This document shows positions 37,326 through 51,104 of a DNA stretch of 64,000 nucleotides, piece after piece. The position numbers were made by a program, and so were the translations under genes. The notes under the pieces were generated by a model, which was given only the letters and a program-made list of their open reading frames with translations, was not told the origin of the DNA and ran no database searches. This stretch comes from Diprion similis. Lineage: Eukaryota; Arthropoda; Insecta; Hymenoptera; Diprionidae. The stretch's first letter is position 1; each line of letters starts with the position of its first letter. The DNA lies in the NCBI RefSeq assembly GCF_021155765.1, contig NC_060107.1, forward strand, positions 13,316,501 through 13,380,500, given 5' to 3'.

Positions 37326-37582
37326 GGTTGCTTACCGATGTGGGGAACAAACATTGGTAGTATAGAGTAATTGGTAAGTAGCGCGTTGCAAGTTCTCGCA
37401 AGTGAAGTGAAACTACTTATGTTACCAAGTTGTATGGATTTGGCCAAGCAGTTGTTTCGTTGTTTACAACATTCACGTTCCACAGTCACGGTAAAGTGAT
37501 TACATGACTTGACTCGACTAAAGTGATCATGACTCGGTAGGTCTGTATTACCAATGTTTGTTCCCCTTAGTGGTAGGCAACC
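37326..37582. mobile_element. MITE-like element with ~40-bp inverted repeats
   Basis: GGTTGCTTACCGATGTGGGG then AACAAACATTGGTAGTATAG at the left is mirrored at the right by CTGTATTACCAATGTTTGTT and CCCCTTAGTGGTAGGCAACC. The arms differ at a handful of positions over 40 bp. The interior is non-coding, and the 156-codon open frame on the - strand here is created by the element. Confidence 0.72.
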
Positions 37583-40383
37583 GAATATATAGCGACGCTT
37601 GAAAACAGCCAGTATAAAGATGATATTTTGATTGTTTGAAACGAAGTTGAATACCTTATATCCCGTCACCGAAAACGCGATTCAGTCGGCTAGAATAATT
37701 CTCATATTCGCAGAAAGACGGTCCACTGAAAGATGAATCTTATAGGAAGTAATCAAATGGAATGGTTACGGCTCTACGGCTCGGCTATATATACAACCAA
37801 TCAGAGAAAATTAAGAAAAGGAGCTTAAAATCTTAAGTGAATTCGTTCATGCAGTTACCTACAGGAAAAAGTAGCGGGAATGATTATGAGAATGAAAATG
37901 GAAATGGCAGGGTGATAATGACGACTACCTAATAACAAAATATCTTTTAATCTATCGCTGTATTTACGGGTTTGGTACATATTAGTAGAATTGGTCGAAG
38001 TCCTGAAATAATATGAGCTTTTACAGGTACGGAGCACGTAGGTTTCCCGTCAAAAAATCGGCAGGAAAATGTTTAGTATCTACCTAAAAAATATGAGGAA
38101 TAGATAGAGAAAGGTGCGCAGGGCGAAGCGAAGATATATTCTTCGAGGAAGATAAAAATTCCAATATTCACCGCGTAAGCCTTCGTCGGGAAAGATTCGA
38201 GGATAGATTAACCCTTGAATAAATGGAGATTCTCGATACGATATTGACGAACATCTTCGAGTCTAAATGTCGGCCCTGCAATAGGATCGACAAACGCAAA
38301 GCCACGTTTTTTGAATAAAATTTGGTGCACCTCATAGACTTTCTTCCCGTTATAGATAACCGAAAACCATGCTGTAAGACATTGATATAATGGTTTCAAT
38401 TTCATTCCAATTATTCTATTCCATCCTCAGTTGGTAGAGGTACGCCCAGTAGTTTGATGAACTTGAATTTCAAGCCACTCGTATTACATAACCTCGAAGT
38501 CAAGTCAGCCCTTTGGTTTTGCTTAATTTCCTCCTGTATTAGAGGTACATATATGCCGTCACATATATATGCTGCACGCAGGTATCGAAGTTTCGTCGGA
38601 CGGAATTAATAGTAGTTTGTAGAATCAATCAATTACCAAACTACCTAGTAATCTGAATCTATAACAATATAAATTTTAACCTGTTTTACCTATTAATCTG
38701 CTGGCGTTGAGCGGGTAGTTTCAAAGAGAACTGTCCGTATAATTTTTCATTTCGTTGTTGAAAAGTTGGTGGAGAAAAAGAAAAATGTAAACGTCAGGTT
38801 ATGTTTCGGTGTACCTAGCCTTGACTACGCTAGATTTAACCGTAATTTAGAGGTGCGTGTAGCTCTTAACGACGTAGGATACGAAAAATCCGATAACCAC
38901 GTATGCAGCAGTCCCGAGAGCCAACGAAGGCCAAAAGCGAGGTGTTATCGTAGAACAAGCAACTACTTTCAGCTGCGAACTGCAAGGGAGAAAACAGAGT
39001 GCAGGGTAGGCGAGGATAAAAGTAGATGCCCGTAAATAAAGCGGATAGACCGAGTGCTCGTTTTATTTCCTGTATCATATACCTATCGACCTCACCTCCA
39101 CTTGGTGAATCCGTATCGCGCTGACGTTCGAGTCAAGTTCGCGGTACGGCTTCGATGGCTGGTCGTTCGCCTTTTATCCTCCTTATTCCCAAGATATTTC
39201 TCTGAGAAATGTCAGGAAACCCTGGCTCCACCTATTCCCATAAAAGATCGAAGCCCATGGAGAGCATTCCCCGAAGATGCACACGAATACCGGGTTCCAA
39301 GGTATCAATGGTAAGAAAGCTAGAGGATGATCAACTCTCCTCGAGTCAAATCAAAGACGAATGTTCGTCGCAATTGACTTCCAATCACATTTAATCTTTG
39401 CGTTCAACTGGGTTATAACACCTACAGAGGTAAACTGAAGAAAGAAAACTCGGGATTTTGTTAATTACGAGGAATTAAAAAATCGCGAAATTATAAAGTC
39501 ATTCCACGAGACAACAACCTCATGGTATTCGTCGAATTCGATGACTCCTTCTGTCTGATCATTTATACGGAGTAACTTCGACTGGCCCCAGCCAACCACT
39601 TCAATGAATCCTTACAATGGAGGTACAATTGTACAAGTTACCTTGTCGCGTTTATTCCAGGTCCAACATGTGGTCACTGACATTACAACCGTAAATTCAC
39701 GTCCAGTAAAAACAGCACCAAGAATTCATGGTCCAGTTTCATTGACCTGACTAGCGAAGACTAATGAAAACGGTCAGGAAAATTTATTCGAATCCCAACC
39801 TCGGTGAGCCTTTTTCTTGGTTGTAATTATCACTACTGCATCAACGAGATTTCCTAATTAAGTAATTACGTAATTTATTGGAACGACGAGAACAATTTGG
39901 TACCTCCAAACGGCGGAGGGTGGCTTCTAACGAACCGTGAAGACCCCTAATTAGACATAATTGTCCTTCTGACTGAGAACTGAACAATATTACACCTCAT
40001 TCCTAGAAACACACACGTGTTACTCAGCTTCTCACAGATAACTTAAGTGTCATGCATCCATGAATTCCGTCACACAAATTTCATCGTTTCTCATTTATGT
40101 CCAGATATTGTTTTTGGCTGGAAAAAAATTAATCATCCTGTATTCGTCGACTTTCAAACCATTCCTGTACACCATTCATTACTGACAAAGCGCCCACTTC
40201 GTTATCTTTTCAGATGGCGATGCGAAAATTAAAAGTGTCAACATCTTCTCCGTTCGACCATAGAGCATCATCGTCATTATTTATGAAACAGAATCTTGTA
40301 TGATTTGTTCATTTTCAATGTCAAATAAATAACAGAATTAATTCCGTGGCCATATTCAGTTTTATTCATACTTTAGATTAGAT

Positions 40384-40490
40384 ATGACGTCATGAAGCTT
40401 ATGATCCCCCCACCCCCCTGTCACATTTTGTCTCACTTTGTAGACCCTTCTCTACTCCTTTGCGCGTGACGTAATTAATGGATGATCCCT
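40384..40490. repeat. Fragment of a GTCCATAAA/CGTCA-type MITE
   Basis: GTGACGTAATTAATGGATGA then TCCCTTA is a decayed reverse-complement version of the terminal repeat of the element at 20150 (GGGAGCGTCCATAAACTACG). Only one end is recognisable. It is followed leftwards by a C-rich run like the one in that element. Confidence 0.4.
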
Positions 40491-41005
40491 TACTTATTAT
40501 AAAAAATAATAAGTCTATTATTTTAAAAAAACGCCAATGAAATCGTGCGGCATTCTTTGCAGAAACCATGAAAGCCGGTAATCGTTGTCCACAGCTATAA
40601 GAGCACGTCTTACAATTGTGAACCATGAAGTAATTGCCACAGAATTCCACTGGGAGTATAGACAAGACTTCCGGCGTAAGATTGAAGTAACAAACCAAAA
40701 AAAGAAGCAAACTGAAAACTTGTGAATAACACTTATCTCAAGCAGAACTCGGGTCGAAGTCGTTGGTTTTGTTGACAGGCCGGAATCTCGGTGTGAAACT
40801 AGACGAACAAAGTTTTTATTACACAGGGAAGGGGCCTCTGGGAGAACTTTTTTACAAAGCCACTTCTTTCCGGGTAAACTTTATGCTATCCCCTTCCCTG
40901 ACCCGTTATAATTTAATTGCATTACCTGAGTGTATATTATGCCGGATATTTCAAAGATATCTAAGAAAATCTCTAAATTTGAATCACTGAAAATTCACTG
41001 ATTTA

Positions 41006-41095
41006 CAGTTTCAAATAGGCATACCACTGGAAAATTCAGTGCATACGAACTGACGAAATATACACTGATTTTCTCCAGTGGCATACTTATAACTG
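41006..41095. other. 90-base imperfect hairpin
   Basis: CAGTT...CCACTGGA...TTCAGTG on the 5' side pairs with CACTGA...TCCAGTGG...AACTG on the 3' side around a loop of about 14 bases. Overall size and arm length are in the range of a microRNA precursor, but internal mismatches are several and there is no expression evidence. It could equally be the remains of a tiny inverted-repeat element. Confidence 0.3.
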
Positions 41096-43224
41096 ATTCA
41101 TATTTAGAGAGTAAGGTAAATCCAATTAAATTTATGCAATTTAGTTGGTGAGTAGTCGACCAATCGGGATCAAAATGTTCTGTCACTTGCCAAAATGCCG
41201 CTGGATTTAACCTCCGTGAAATTGACCATGAAACATAACCAAGAAATGGCCCACTATGTACAGCATAGGCACCATTCGGGGCTGCTCAGATGCTCGAGCA
41301 CTCCCTGACGATCTTCACAGACTGCTTCCAACCCCTCCCAAAACTGTCAAATTATAAGTATATTGTTAGACGTTTGTATGAAGTAACGAATAATTTTAAA
41401 GAAATTATGCAATGAAACCTACTTCATAGATTTTTTTATATATATGGATTAGTTTGTTTATTTTTAACATGACTTATCAGCTTCTCGAATCAAGATTTCT
41501 GTATTTGAAATGGTTAATCTTTTTGCTAAGCAACTCCAGGGTTTTAGCAAAGTTGACGCCTATGCTCTACATAATGGTGATCAATGGTTCCCAGTGGCTC
41601 ACTATTTTTTTGGAATCCAAACTGAAACATGCTTGTTTCTATAGAAATTTTATGTGCCTCCTGTCAGTCATTGGTACATAAAATTTGCTTAGAAAGGAAA
41701 CCATAACTTGCATAACTCGTTTCAGTTTTAATTCCAAGAAAATAGTTAGCCACTGGAAACCCATTAATGAACATCAATGTACACTCTATCATATATTCTT
41801 GGCCATTTCGACCACCGTTTTCATAAATACGAATTTCCGTTGAGTTTCTTTCCCAGGGAACAGCGAGGTCTTATCGAAAATTACGTAACTTTATCACGGG
41901 GACCCCCGTAAGTACATTCATTTTTATTGTATTACATCGGCACCCCTCTTCACTATCCTACCCATCCCATGTCACTGAATCACATGCTGTTTACTCGCCC
42001 AACCACTTCGACGGTAAATTATGTATAGGTTGTACCAGGTACACGTTAAGTTCTACGATTTCGTATATCGCTGCTCGGCAGGATCCCCTGCGATCATCCG
42101 AAACGGAAAAGGATCAAGGGTGCGATATATCAGTATGGTTTTACGACGAATCTCTCCTCCCCTGTCTTCGAAATGGTTGTTTCTCGAAAGCAAGACCAAG
42201 CCGCAATTTCTCAACCGTGTGTTAACCGTGGGAATTGAGCAAACTAATGGTACCTTCCAATTACCATTTGTTCGTCTGGAGAAAGCGTGAGGGCGGAAGA
42301 AGACTAGAGTGAATGAAATGAGAATGGAGTTTGATCGGGGTTAAAGGGTGACCCACTGCCGAAATCCCGCTGTATCCGAATCAAATTATCGAAACAGTTG
42401 GAAATCGCATGACGAAATTCACCTTAAATCATTCCGGGAGCTTTTCAGTTTAAGACATTAGCAAACCTTTTTCTACCACCGTGATTGATGGGTTCAAACA
42501 GCTAGGTTTTCGCTTTTCTATATACAAACCCATACATACCAACATATACTTACAGTATATACGTCCAGACCCCGCCCAAGCGACGAAGAATTTCTTCCTT
42601 GATCGGAAAAAATCCAGTAGAGACAAAAACACTGCTGGTCGTTAAGAACAGCGAATGTTGATGTGAAAAACAACTATTTATAGAAATACTTCCTTTCTCC
42701 GCATGATGATGATATTTTTTAATGATACAAGTAGCACAACTTCATTAGTTATGTAGTCTCATCGTTAGTGACCCGATCTCGGCCTGCGTTTCTTCAGCTC
42801 TATAAAGGCAGAAAGCAGGCTAGCAAATTGTAATGTTGCAGAACGAAGAACGCTTCTGCAAATACATAGGTGTATAGCGGTTGAAAAGGGTTCGTCTTGA
42901 AATGAGGGGTGAAATGGGGTTATCCGAAAGAGCGGCACAGTCAGTGAGCTGGAAAATAAGTAGATTCCCATATTTTAGTACCGTGTAGCTCTGTACACAT
43001 GTCCGAACAGTATCCCAGAACGTACTGACAATGAGAGAAAAATTTTAACGAATAGTTGAAAATTCTTATTATTAGAAAGTTACAGCTCATATCAGTCAAA
43101 AATTTTGTAATCAACTTGAAGATATAAATCAACATCAATTTAATCAAACTCTATTAGTCAGCATAAAGTGCTCAAGTGTATTATCACAATCGTACAATTA
43201 AAGCTAAGTGAGGTTAGTTCTGAG

Positions 43225-43332
43225 TTAACAAAAGAGCAGCGAAGCTGCTCAGAGTATCCGCGTACCCTGATTTGCCTACAATTAGGAGTCCCTATTGGGC
43301 GCATCACGAAAATAATCCGGTATACATATAGT
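43225..43332. repeat. Half copy of the inverted-repeat element at 62269
   Basis: AACAAAAGAGCAGCGAAGCT, ATTTGCCTACAATTAGGAGT and CCCTATTGGGCGCATCACGA follow the same order as AACAAAACAGCATCGGAGCT, GTTGCCTATAATTAGGAGTC and CCTATAGGACGAGTTACAGA at 62371-62450. Similarity extends past the terminal repeat, into ATAATCCGGTATACATATA against ATAAGCCAGTACTATATC. Confidence 0.65.
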
Positions 43333-45738
43333 AAAAATATCGACCGTTTGATTTGATTATTTCACACAATCAACGATATTAAAATTCTTCTTAATAATTT
43401 TTCTCTGAGTGCATGTTCATTTCATGTAACTCATACTCGAATGTGTAATCAATACGTGTGGAGTACGAGAAACTTTAAATGTATTTCCAGTATACATATA
43501 ACTACTATAGATGCTTTCACCATTTTATTCAACGTCATTCTGCAATGACTCGTATTGACAGTAATACTTATAATTAATGAAAAACATTAGATAGCTACAT
43601 TTTATATAGTGTGGTTAAACAGAATTTTCTCTTAGTGTGAATAATATCATTTTGTCACTTTCGACTGATGTTAATTCAAGAGTCGAATAACGACTGTACT
43701 ATATAACTATAATTAACTTGCCTTGCCGCTTTTACACGTCGAGTCAGCATCTGTACCGAGCGATTCGAACCTCCAAGGAAAACTTCCTTAAGGACCAACT
43801 TACCGACTAATTACCTGAGCAACCTCTATAACGACGTTGGAAATAATTAGTCGGAAAATAATTGTACAAAGCGTTTCAACACTTGCAGTAAGAATTCTCG
43901 GTATACCTACAGTTATACCTTAATAAAATCGTCACAATGAACGTATAACATAACCCTGAAACATTTTAAAGTACATATTTAATTTACGACGGAAGATTTA
44001 TCATGGGTCAAAAAGAGACTTTTCGCAAGAGTATAAATACCAAGTATTGACCATCCATCAAGAAAGAAAGACATGTTCTGATGTATTATAAAAGTTGTAG
44101 AAGTGCGTTCCAGCGTTTAATATAGCTATGCACGTCAGACCCTCGTCTCTCTTCTAAATGCGAATGGCAACTCATCAAAAACGCGAAGCGGCAATTCAGC
44201 CACGTTTAATCATTTCTTGGTTACAAATTGATTCATCGATAGCTTGGCCAGTCACATTACACCGAAAAGAACTCCGTATCTTCACCTTCAAATTTGAATG
44301 CGATAGCTATAAGTTTAGGAAAAAAATTTAAGTACCTATTCACACACGAACGTAAAAGCAAACTTCAATTTGTATTTTGGTCCAGAAGATTGAGCTGTAT
44401 TATACAATGGATCGATTGAAGGCGACAGTGATCGGGAAAAAAAACAAGAACTTCAAAAACGTTGACTCTCGCAGCTACGAGCTCCAGTTTTGCACACACA
44501 ATAACGGTAAATCGAATTTAATCGCACCCTCTGCTTTAGCCTCGTCTTCGCCTCATCTTTTCTCAACGTTTCTCCCTTCCCATTTCTAGTAAAGCTGTAA
44601 AGGTAAGCAACGGGATCGAGCCGAGGTATACCAGAGGACGTCGAGGAGTCTGCGGCAATCTCAAGTCGCACCCAATTCCAGCTTCGTCTCTTTTCTCGCC
44701 GCCATGCCGCCTACTTCCATCTCCATTAGGGAAACCGGGGTTCCGGCTTACCCAATACGGAGAGAAAACGAAGGAATTACTAAAAAAAGAAAAAAGAAAA
44801 AAAGTAATAACAATAATGATAATAATAATAACGCAGCAAATGGATGGAAATCGGAAACCATCGCGTAAACGGCCAAGATTGAAATCATTCGAGCGTTACG
44901 ATCCTCTATGAGAGAATACGCTGGTATTAAACGAAATATAGGTATCCTTTAAGGATCGATCATGATCTCATACCTATTCCTCGATTGTAAGAAAAGAACA
45001 GTGTGAAGAGGAGCTTCACATGGATGAATCCAACGGTTCGTATTGAGTACTTCACGTAATCCTCCTGGAAAGTTGTAATCACGTGCCGGCAAGTTTGATT
45101 TAGATATCCATGACTTCCGGCGTTTGTGCGACATAGAGCAAACTAATCCTCGAAGATCTTAATTTGTGTCGAAGCGAAGTTACCTGCGCAATTACTTCGT
45201 CTGAGAACGGAGTTACGCAATCGGTTCTAGTAGGTACTAGCTGGTTACATAACAGTACCTTTGAGGATGGAAGTGGTAGAGTTTTAAAAAACACTTAGGG
45301 TAGCTTTGGGGCACGAATTCGATATCAATGAATCGTGACGTTGATTCATGGTTGGATACCAGGCAATTGTTACGTCTACTCTTGCTCCAAGGATTGAAGA
45401 TAAGAAGCGTGATTTATTGAGTAAAATTTCTCCTCCGCCCAGTTACGACACGCCCCAATTTTTCCGCATAATGTTTTTCCCATTCATTCTCCGTGCGTTA
45501 CATTCATAGGGAAATCACTGTCGACGAGTGAGGCGAATGACGAGGGAGTGTAAGAATCATCTGCGTTTGCGAAGGGAAAACAATTTCCAACGTAAACATA
45601 GACTGGCTTCGTTTTTCCACCGCATTCTGGTAGTATTTTTATTGGGTATTGGAATCGACGTCAAATTCGCAAATACAGTCTATATTCGGAAACAATTTTC
45701 CACGGTAATTGTCTCTGTACTGGGTACAATGTCTACCT

Positions 45739-46357
45739 TAGGGTGGCACAAAAAATCGGCTATTTTTTTTTTTTTTCGAGTCTCGTGTGACAAAATGTTA
45801 GTTTTTGATGTTTTAAGAGCCCACTCTAAACGACAGCTCGAAAAAAAAAATTTAAGATGTCGCTCCAAATTTTTAAAAATTTCAAAAATCGTCAAAAAAA
45901 TTAAATTAAAAAAATTATATTTTCAGTATTTTGTTTGATTTTTAATTCATGTCGTGGTGTATTGTTATCGATTCCTTCTTACTCAATTTAAGAAAAAAAA
46001 ATTATGAAATTTCAATATGAATATTAAAAGGTCGCTCGAAAAGATCTGAAGAAATGCACCAAAAAATTGAAAAAAAATTATGAGCGACCTTTCAAAATTC
46101 AAATTTTGAACTGAAACTTTCGGAAACTTATTTTTTTTTTTTTGTCCATAAAATTATACCGTAACGAGAAATTTTTTTTTTTTTGTTTAAATCGATTTTT
46201 GACGATTTCTGATGCTTTAAAAAATGTGGAGCGACCACTTAAACATTTTTTTTTGAACTGTCCTTTGAAGTGGGCTCTTAAAACATCGAAAACTAACATT
46301 TTGTCACACGAAGCTCAAAATAAAAAAAAAAATAGTCGGTTTTTTTGCGCCACCCTA
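45739..46357. mobile_element. hAT-like foldback MITE with 8-bp target duplication
   Basis: The termini TAGGGTGGCACAAAAAATCG and GTCGGTTTTTTTGCGCCACC then CTA are inverted repeats. The arms extend over 100 bp, including GTGACAAAATGTTAGTTTT against AAAACTAACATTTTGTCAC. The element is flanked by identical 8-bp copies of GTCTACCT (45731-45738 and 46358-46365). An 8-bp target duplication and TAGGG ends point to the hAT superfamily. It is 619 bp and non-coding, hence non-autonomous. The open frames at 45528 and 46142 are by-products of its A/T tracts. Confidence 0.88.
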
Positions 46358-47068
46358 GTCTACCTGTATTATATGAATGGAGTTAGTCTCAAGTGGGTGT
46401 TTCCACCACCTGTCGAAGCATAAACGTGTCTCATCGGTTGTTCAAACCACTTTTTTGCAATGATGAAATGAAAGATGATCCATCGATCATCACCACCTCG
46501 GATCAGAAACTTTCCTCGATCGGATGATTCTTGCGAAGTTAAGTTATAGGCATCAAATTTATTGACAATATGTGTCGTGGGAACGATGACCGATCGCTCG
46601 GCCAACACGACCCGATATTATCTTCCGACACGTAGCCACAACGTTTCGTATAATCATGTATACGAAGCCAATGAAATAAAGTTTCTTCTTTCCTTGTCGA
46701 TGAAGCCAATCGAATAACAGCTACGAACATATGATTTTTTTTTTTTTTTACTGGAATAGGGTGTAGTACTAGAAATCTTTACAAAGTATAAGATTTTTAA
46801 CTCAATTAGTCGATGAGGTGACTAGTAAGTATAAAGTGAAAATTTTTCATTCAAATAACGCTTTAAAAAGTTAACTCATTCTAGATAACAGTTGAACTGA
46901 CTTCATCGTTACATAAATGCTAACATGTTTATTTTCGCAGACCTTGGAAAGCCGGTTTTAATCCGCAGTTTTTAACAAAAGGTACACGAGTCCTGATTTC
47001 TGGTTGCTCCAACACAAGAAATAGCTATTATCATTTTTGAAGGTAACCTAATTATCTACAACACAATT

Positions 47069-47185
47069 GTACCTGTGTCAGACCATGCTTACGATAATTT
47101 TGTAAAATTCTGCAAAGAATGTGGAATAAGTGAGTTTGTTGTAAATGTTATTTAAATGAGGAAAAAATCCTTCTAAACTTTATTT
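47069..47185. repeat. Member of a diverged repeat pair
   Basis: TTTTGTAAAATTCTGCAAAG then AATGTGGAATAAGT matches TTTTGAAAAATTTTGCAAAG then AAAGTGGAATAAGT at 49911-49944. Similarity continues weakly to ATTATTTAAA. It is probably an old transposon fragment of unknown type. Confidence 0.4.
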
Positions 47186-48358
47186 AAACCTTTTAGTCAC
47201 AGAAGCCACTGTAATGACACCCGATTTTCTTTTTTCTTTTTTTTTAATTATTTTCATATTTCATGGAAAATCCTAAACTTTTTTGCTTTAACAGGTAAAA
47301 AAATACTTAAACTTTGGAATGGTTAGGATTTTTTGTGAATCCATAATTTTTTACAATTGATATAAATAAAAATATTGAAAAAAACGGAGTTTCGTGAGTG
47401 TAAAAAACAGTGATCTGAGATTGGCCATTAGATTTACAAAATTTGATGCATAGGGGTAGCATTCACCCTCCTTAGAGATGCTTAAAGATAATATTGGGGG
47501 TTGCACTTATTCTCGGCCTAAAATCATACCGGATCAAAATAAATATTCATACAAATCTCATTCAAGAAGACTATCCTAAACAATATTAATAATTCACCCT
47601 GTTTTCACCCCGTTTCAAGAGTTCTTTTTAGTTTTAATAATTTTTTTACAACAGATTTGCATTCAACGTTGAAAAATTTTATACGAAACGTATAATTGCA
47701 CCTCCGTACCAAAAAAAAAAAAAAAAAAATACTGAATTGCGTGACTGGAAGGGTTAAGGTATTCGGGAAGAATTTTTTCTACGGTAAAAACTAATATTCA
47801 GGCCTTGTTTCAGTCGAATATTGACGTACAGTATACGCGATACGAGTAAGATATTTATACCAGTAGGCAGAATTACAATATTGCATGCTCGAGGGAACAC
47901 TTGGTCCCCGAAAATTCGTCAACGAGAAGAGGATAATTACGCGGGGGGAAGTTTGAAATGCGGTAGAAGCCTCTTCCCCCCTCCCTTCCACCCCCGCCTC
48001 GTCTCCTGCGCCACGGAGGCTAATGTTATTAAAGCACAAGTACCACGACACCCCGTTTATACATGCAAAACTATTATACATGCATTACCCACGTATCGTG
48101 TCCCTGTCCTCATCCTCTCATCCAGCATCGGCACCCTACTCGAGATAGTGCGGATACCACAAGGGGTCGAACTGACAAAATGACGAGGGTGTTAGCCTAA
48201 TGTCGGTCCAACTCATCGTCAGCCGCTTCGCGACGACAACCGCTAGCAGATTCACCCTTTCCTGGCTAACTTCGTCTTGCAAAACACATTAATGCATCCT
48301 CAATTCCTTGTTTGTTGATAGATTTATATGTATGAGCAAGGTTGTATATTGTCTTTAA

Positions 48359-48867
48359 GGTGCTTATAAAGAAGCGTAGTACATACACCTCGAAAACGCG
48401 GAGAAGCAAAACTCCTATACCGCTCAAGCGATCAGAGTGAAACTTGGGCAATTAATGCCTTATTTTGGCAAAAAGTGGAGCGTCTTTTTAGTTTTTCAAA
48501 ATTTGGAAAAAAAATTTACAGATTGGTTACCACCCACAGAAATTGGCGAAATTTTCACAGTTACACTGAATGGATCGAACTATCCGGTATAATGCCACTC
48601 GGCGGTAATGAAACATACATTTTGAGCCCAGTCCCATGAGATTTGATGGTGAAATGACGAAATGGCAGTTGATCTGGTTTTCGATTACGAAGTACACCGA
48701 AATCTCATTTTAGCGACATTTGTTACCGACCTTTCATGCCTGCCGGTAATTTTTTACCGACATTACACGCATACATTACCGGCATGCGCGTAATGTCGGT
48801 AACAAATGACGCCAAAATGAGATTTCGGTGTACTTCGTAATCGAAAACCAGATCAGCTGCCATTTCG
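48359..48867. mobile_element. Truncated copy of the 806-bp palindromic element
   Basis: It starts after TTTAA with GGTGCTTATAAAGAAGCGTA, matching the left end of the element at 55576. It proceeds through the whole left arm, the centre (ACATTACACGCATACATTAC) and the beginning of the right arm, then stops at CATTTCG at 48867 where similarity ends abruptly. About 300 bases of the right arm are missing. Confidence 0.88.
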
Positions 48868-51104
48868 GTAACTATTCGTAAATCATTAAGCATTATTAAT
48901 TTTTTGTTCCTTTCTTTTGTGTGTGTCAAAATGTATTAATTTAAATAAAGTCCATGGAACCATGCTGCAACGTATCAAAAACTTCGACAATTCTCAGTGA
49001 TGCCACCTTAAAGCGTTCACAACCACGATTTTCTTTCAAATAGTGAAAATCTGAGGAAGTGAAACGTCGGAGGGAGAATTTGGACGGTTCAAAGGGTGAA
49101 ACGAATGGTTCCACTTATCACGCAACATTCTACAACCACGGCTTATCAGCAGCCAGACGAAGTCAGAGCGAATGGCTGATCTCGAGTCGGGGTGATTAAA
49201 ATTTCGCCAGCACATAGCAGTGGCTGCAGAAACGGAAGTAGCTGGTTTCTCTCGCCTCCTTATACGTGTTACAGGGCGTAGAATCGGTACGATGAAGAAA
49301 ACTTTTGCCACCATTTGCCAGCGAAACGGAATCGGAATCGTAAAAATTAAGTACCGGAATATAAAAGATTATTGAGCAAAGTTGTTAGCTCGAAATGTTA
49401 GCAGGAGGAAAAACTGGCGAATACAAAGAAGAAGGAATTTTTACCCATGAATTCATTCTTCTCATAGTGACGACAACGACTGTTTCAAATGAGGCTAATA
49501 TTTTTTCCTTTTTTTGGAACAAGGTCGGAACATTAGTTTTCCATCTGCAAAAAAAAAATTCTTCCGAAGTATAGGATTTAGCTTGAATCGAATAGGTGCT
49601 TTTTTCTGTTTAAATCACGCGTAAAACAGATTACTTATTTCAATTTCTACGCGCAATTTTCCTTATATAATCGTAAATAAAACGATAATAATTAATAGCA
49701 AAGAAGTTAGATTATTTTCAAAAATGAAGACAGCTTTAGTTTATCTTAGAGTAAAAAGTAATCGAATATCATTAAAATCAGAACTTTCTGTACCTTTTTG
49801 TTTAAAATGGTGTACAAAAGCCGACCTTCCAAAGTCTACGAATACAAATCTGTTACTACTTATATTGAAATTAAGCCAGTTCAATTGTCAAAAACTATAC
49901 TATACGGTTATTTTGAAAAATTTTGCAAAGAAAGTGGAATAAGTATACTTTTTTAATCATTATTTAAAGTGTCGGCCAATTTCTTAAACTTGAGTGAAGG
50001 ATCTTTGAGTTCTGGTGAATTTTTAATTCGGCTAAAAATAAAACACCTTATTCCAAGAGAAGAAAAGTACAATACCTACTATGAATTGGATTTGCAAAAT
50101 TTTTCATGGATGAAAAAGGGTAGATAATATCCATATGGTTTATACCGATGTTTGATGGAGCGACGATAAATTGATCCGCCCTCACGAAGTGTAGAATTTC
50201 CGGCGAAAACTGAAAGACCCAGAATCGCGTGTTCGTATAATAACGTTTCTGTCGTTTGACGTCAGTATGAGGTATAACATGTTAAATCGATGAATCTTAT
50301 CAGCTTGGTATTCATAACTTAAAAAAAAAGGAAAGAGAAATACTTATGCTTGTATTATTCTCAGTGCGAAAGTATCGAGCCGCTAAAACTTCTCGCAGAG
50401 CAAATCGGTGGATTTAAATTGGCGGAAAGTGAGGCTGTACGATAATTTCTTGTTAAAAAAGTTTTAATAAAATATGAGGAATATATTGAAAATGATGCAC
50501 CGGTTCGTTATAAATTTCATAACTCTATTCTGAAGGGAAAATGTAGAAATTAAATTGAACACGTAAAAATATGTTGATTCAATGCTTACGATAGTTGAAA
50601 AAAAATTATTAGGACTGCCATACGCCATTTGGGATAAGGTCATTGACCTACCAACATTTGACTTTACTTTGGTCCAATGTTCCGGACTTAAGATCACTTT
50701 TCTATAGAAAAAAAGATTTTTCGAAGTTCGAAGTTCCTCAAACCCCGGTCGTCTAAAGGTTAAAACGGTGTCTATCCTTACAACTGCCAAACACGTTTTC
50801 AAAAGAATCATAGAAGGTAGAGCAGTAATCAAGCCGCATGAAAACGTCGGTAGACTTTTTACACATGAAGAGAAATTCCAGCCTCTTTCGGTCGGGCACG
50901 AGAAAATGAGAAGAAATATTCTAACAGTTTAAATGTTACCCCTTGACGAAATTCCTGACTCGGGGGAATAATGGCGGGTAAAATTCAGAGAATTTCAAGC
51001 AACCCTTGCACAGAATTTATACATAATATAGTGTAGTGTACTCCAATCTCTCTGCCCGTCCTTATTAGCATCTTGTTAACTTGGAAGATCGAAAATAGCA
51101 AACT

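Larger units (their letters stand above)
34500..45730. other. Gene-poor region III
   Basis: No supported gene. It contains MITE family B copy 2 (35580-35822), a GAT microsatellite near 36453-36473, an inverted repeat at 37326-37582, a fragment of a GTCCATAAA-type MITE near 40384-40490, a short hairpin at 41006-41095, a family B remnant near 41145-41220 and a half copy of the element at 62269 (43225-43332). The longest open frame (34483-34965, -) has no domain and no codon bias. Confidence 0.55.

Noticed and set aside
37199..37669. 156-codon open frame on the - strand
   Set aside because: It spans the inverted-repeat element at 37326-37582, so it is a by-product of the MITE.
45528..46423. Lysine- and phenylalanine-rich open frames on both strands
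   Set aside because: They are produced by the A and T tracts in the arms of the hAT-like foldback element.
50464..50832. 122-codon open frame on the - strand
   Set aside because: No domain, AT-rich composition and no promoter or splice signals.
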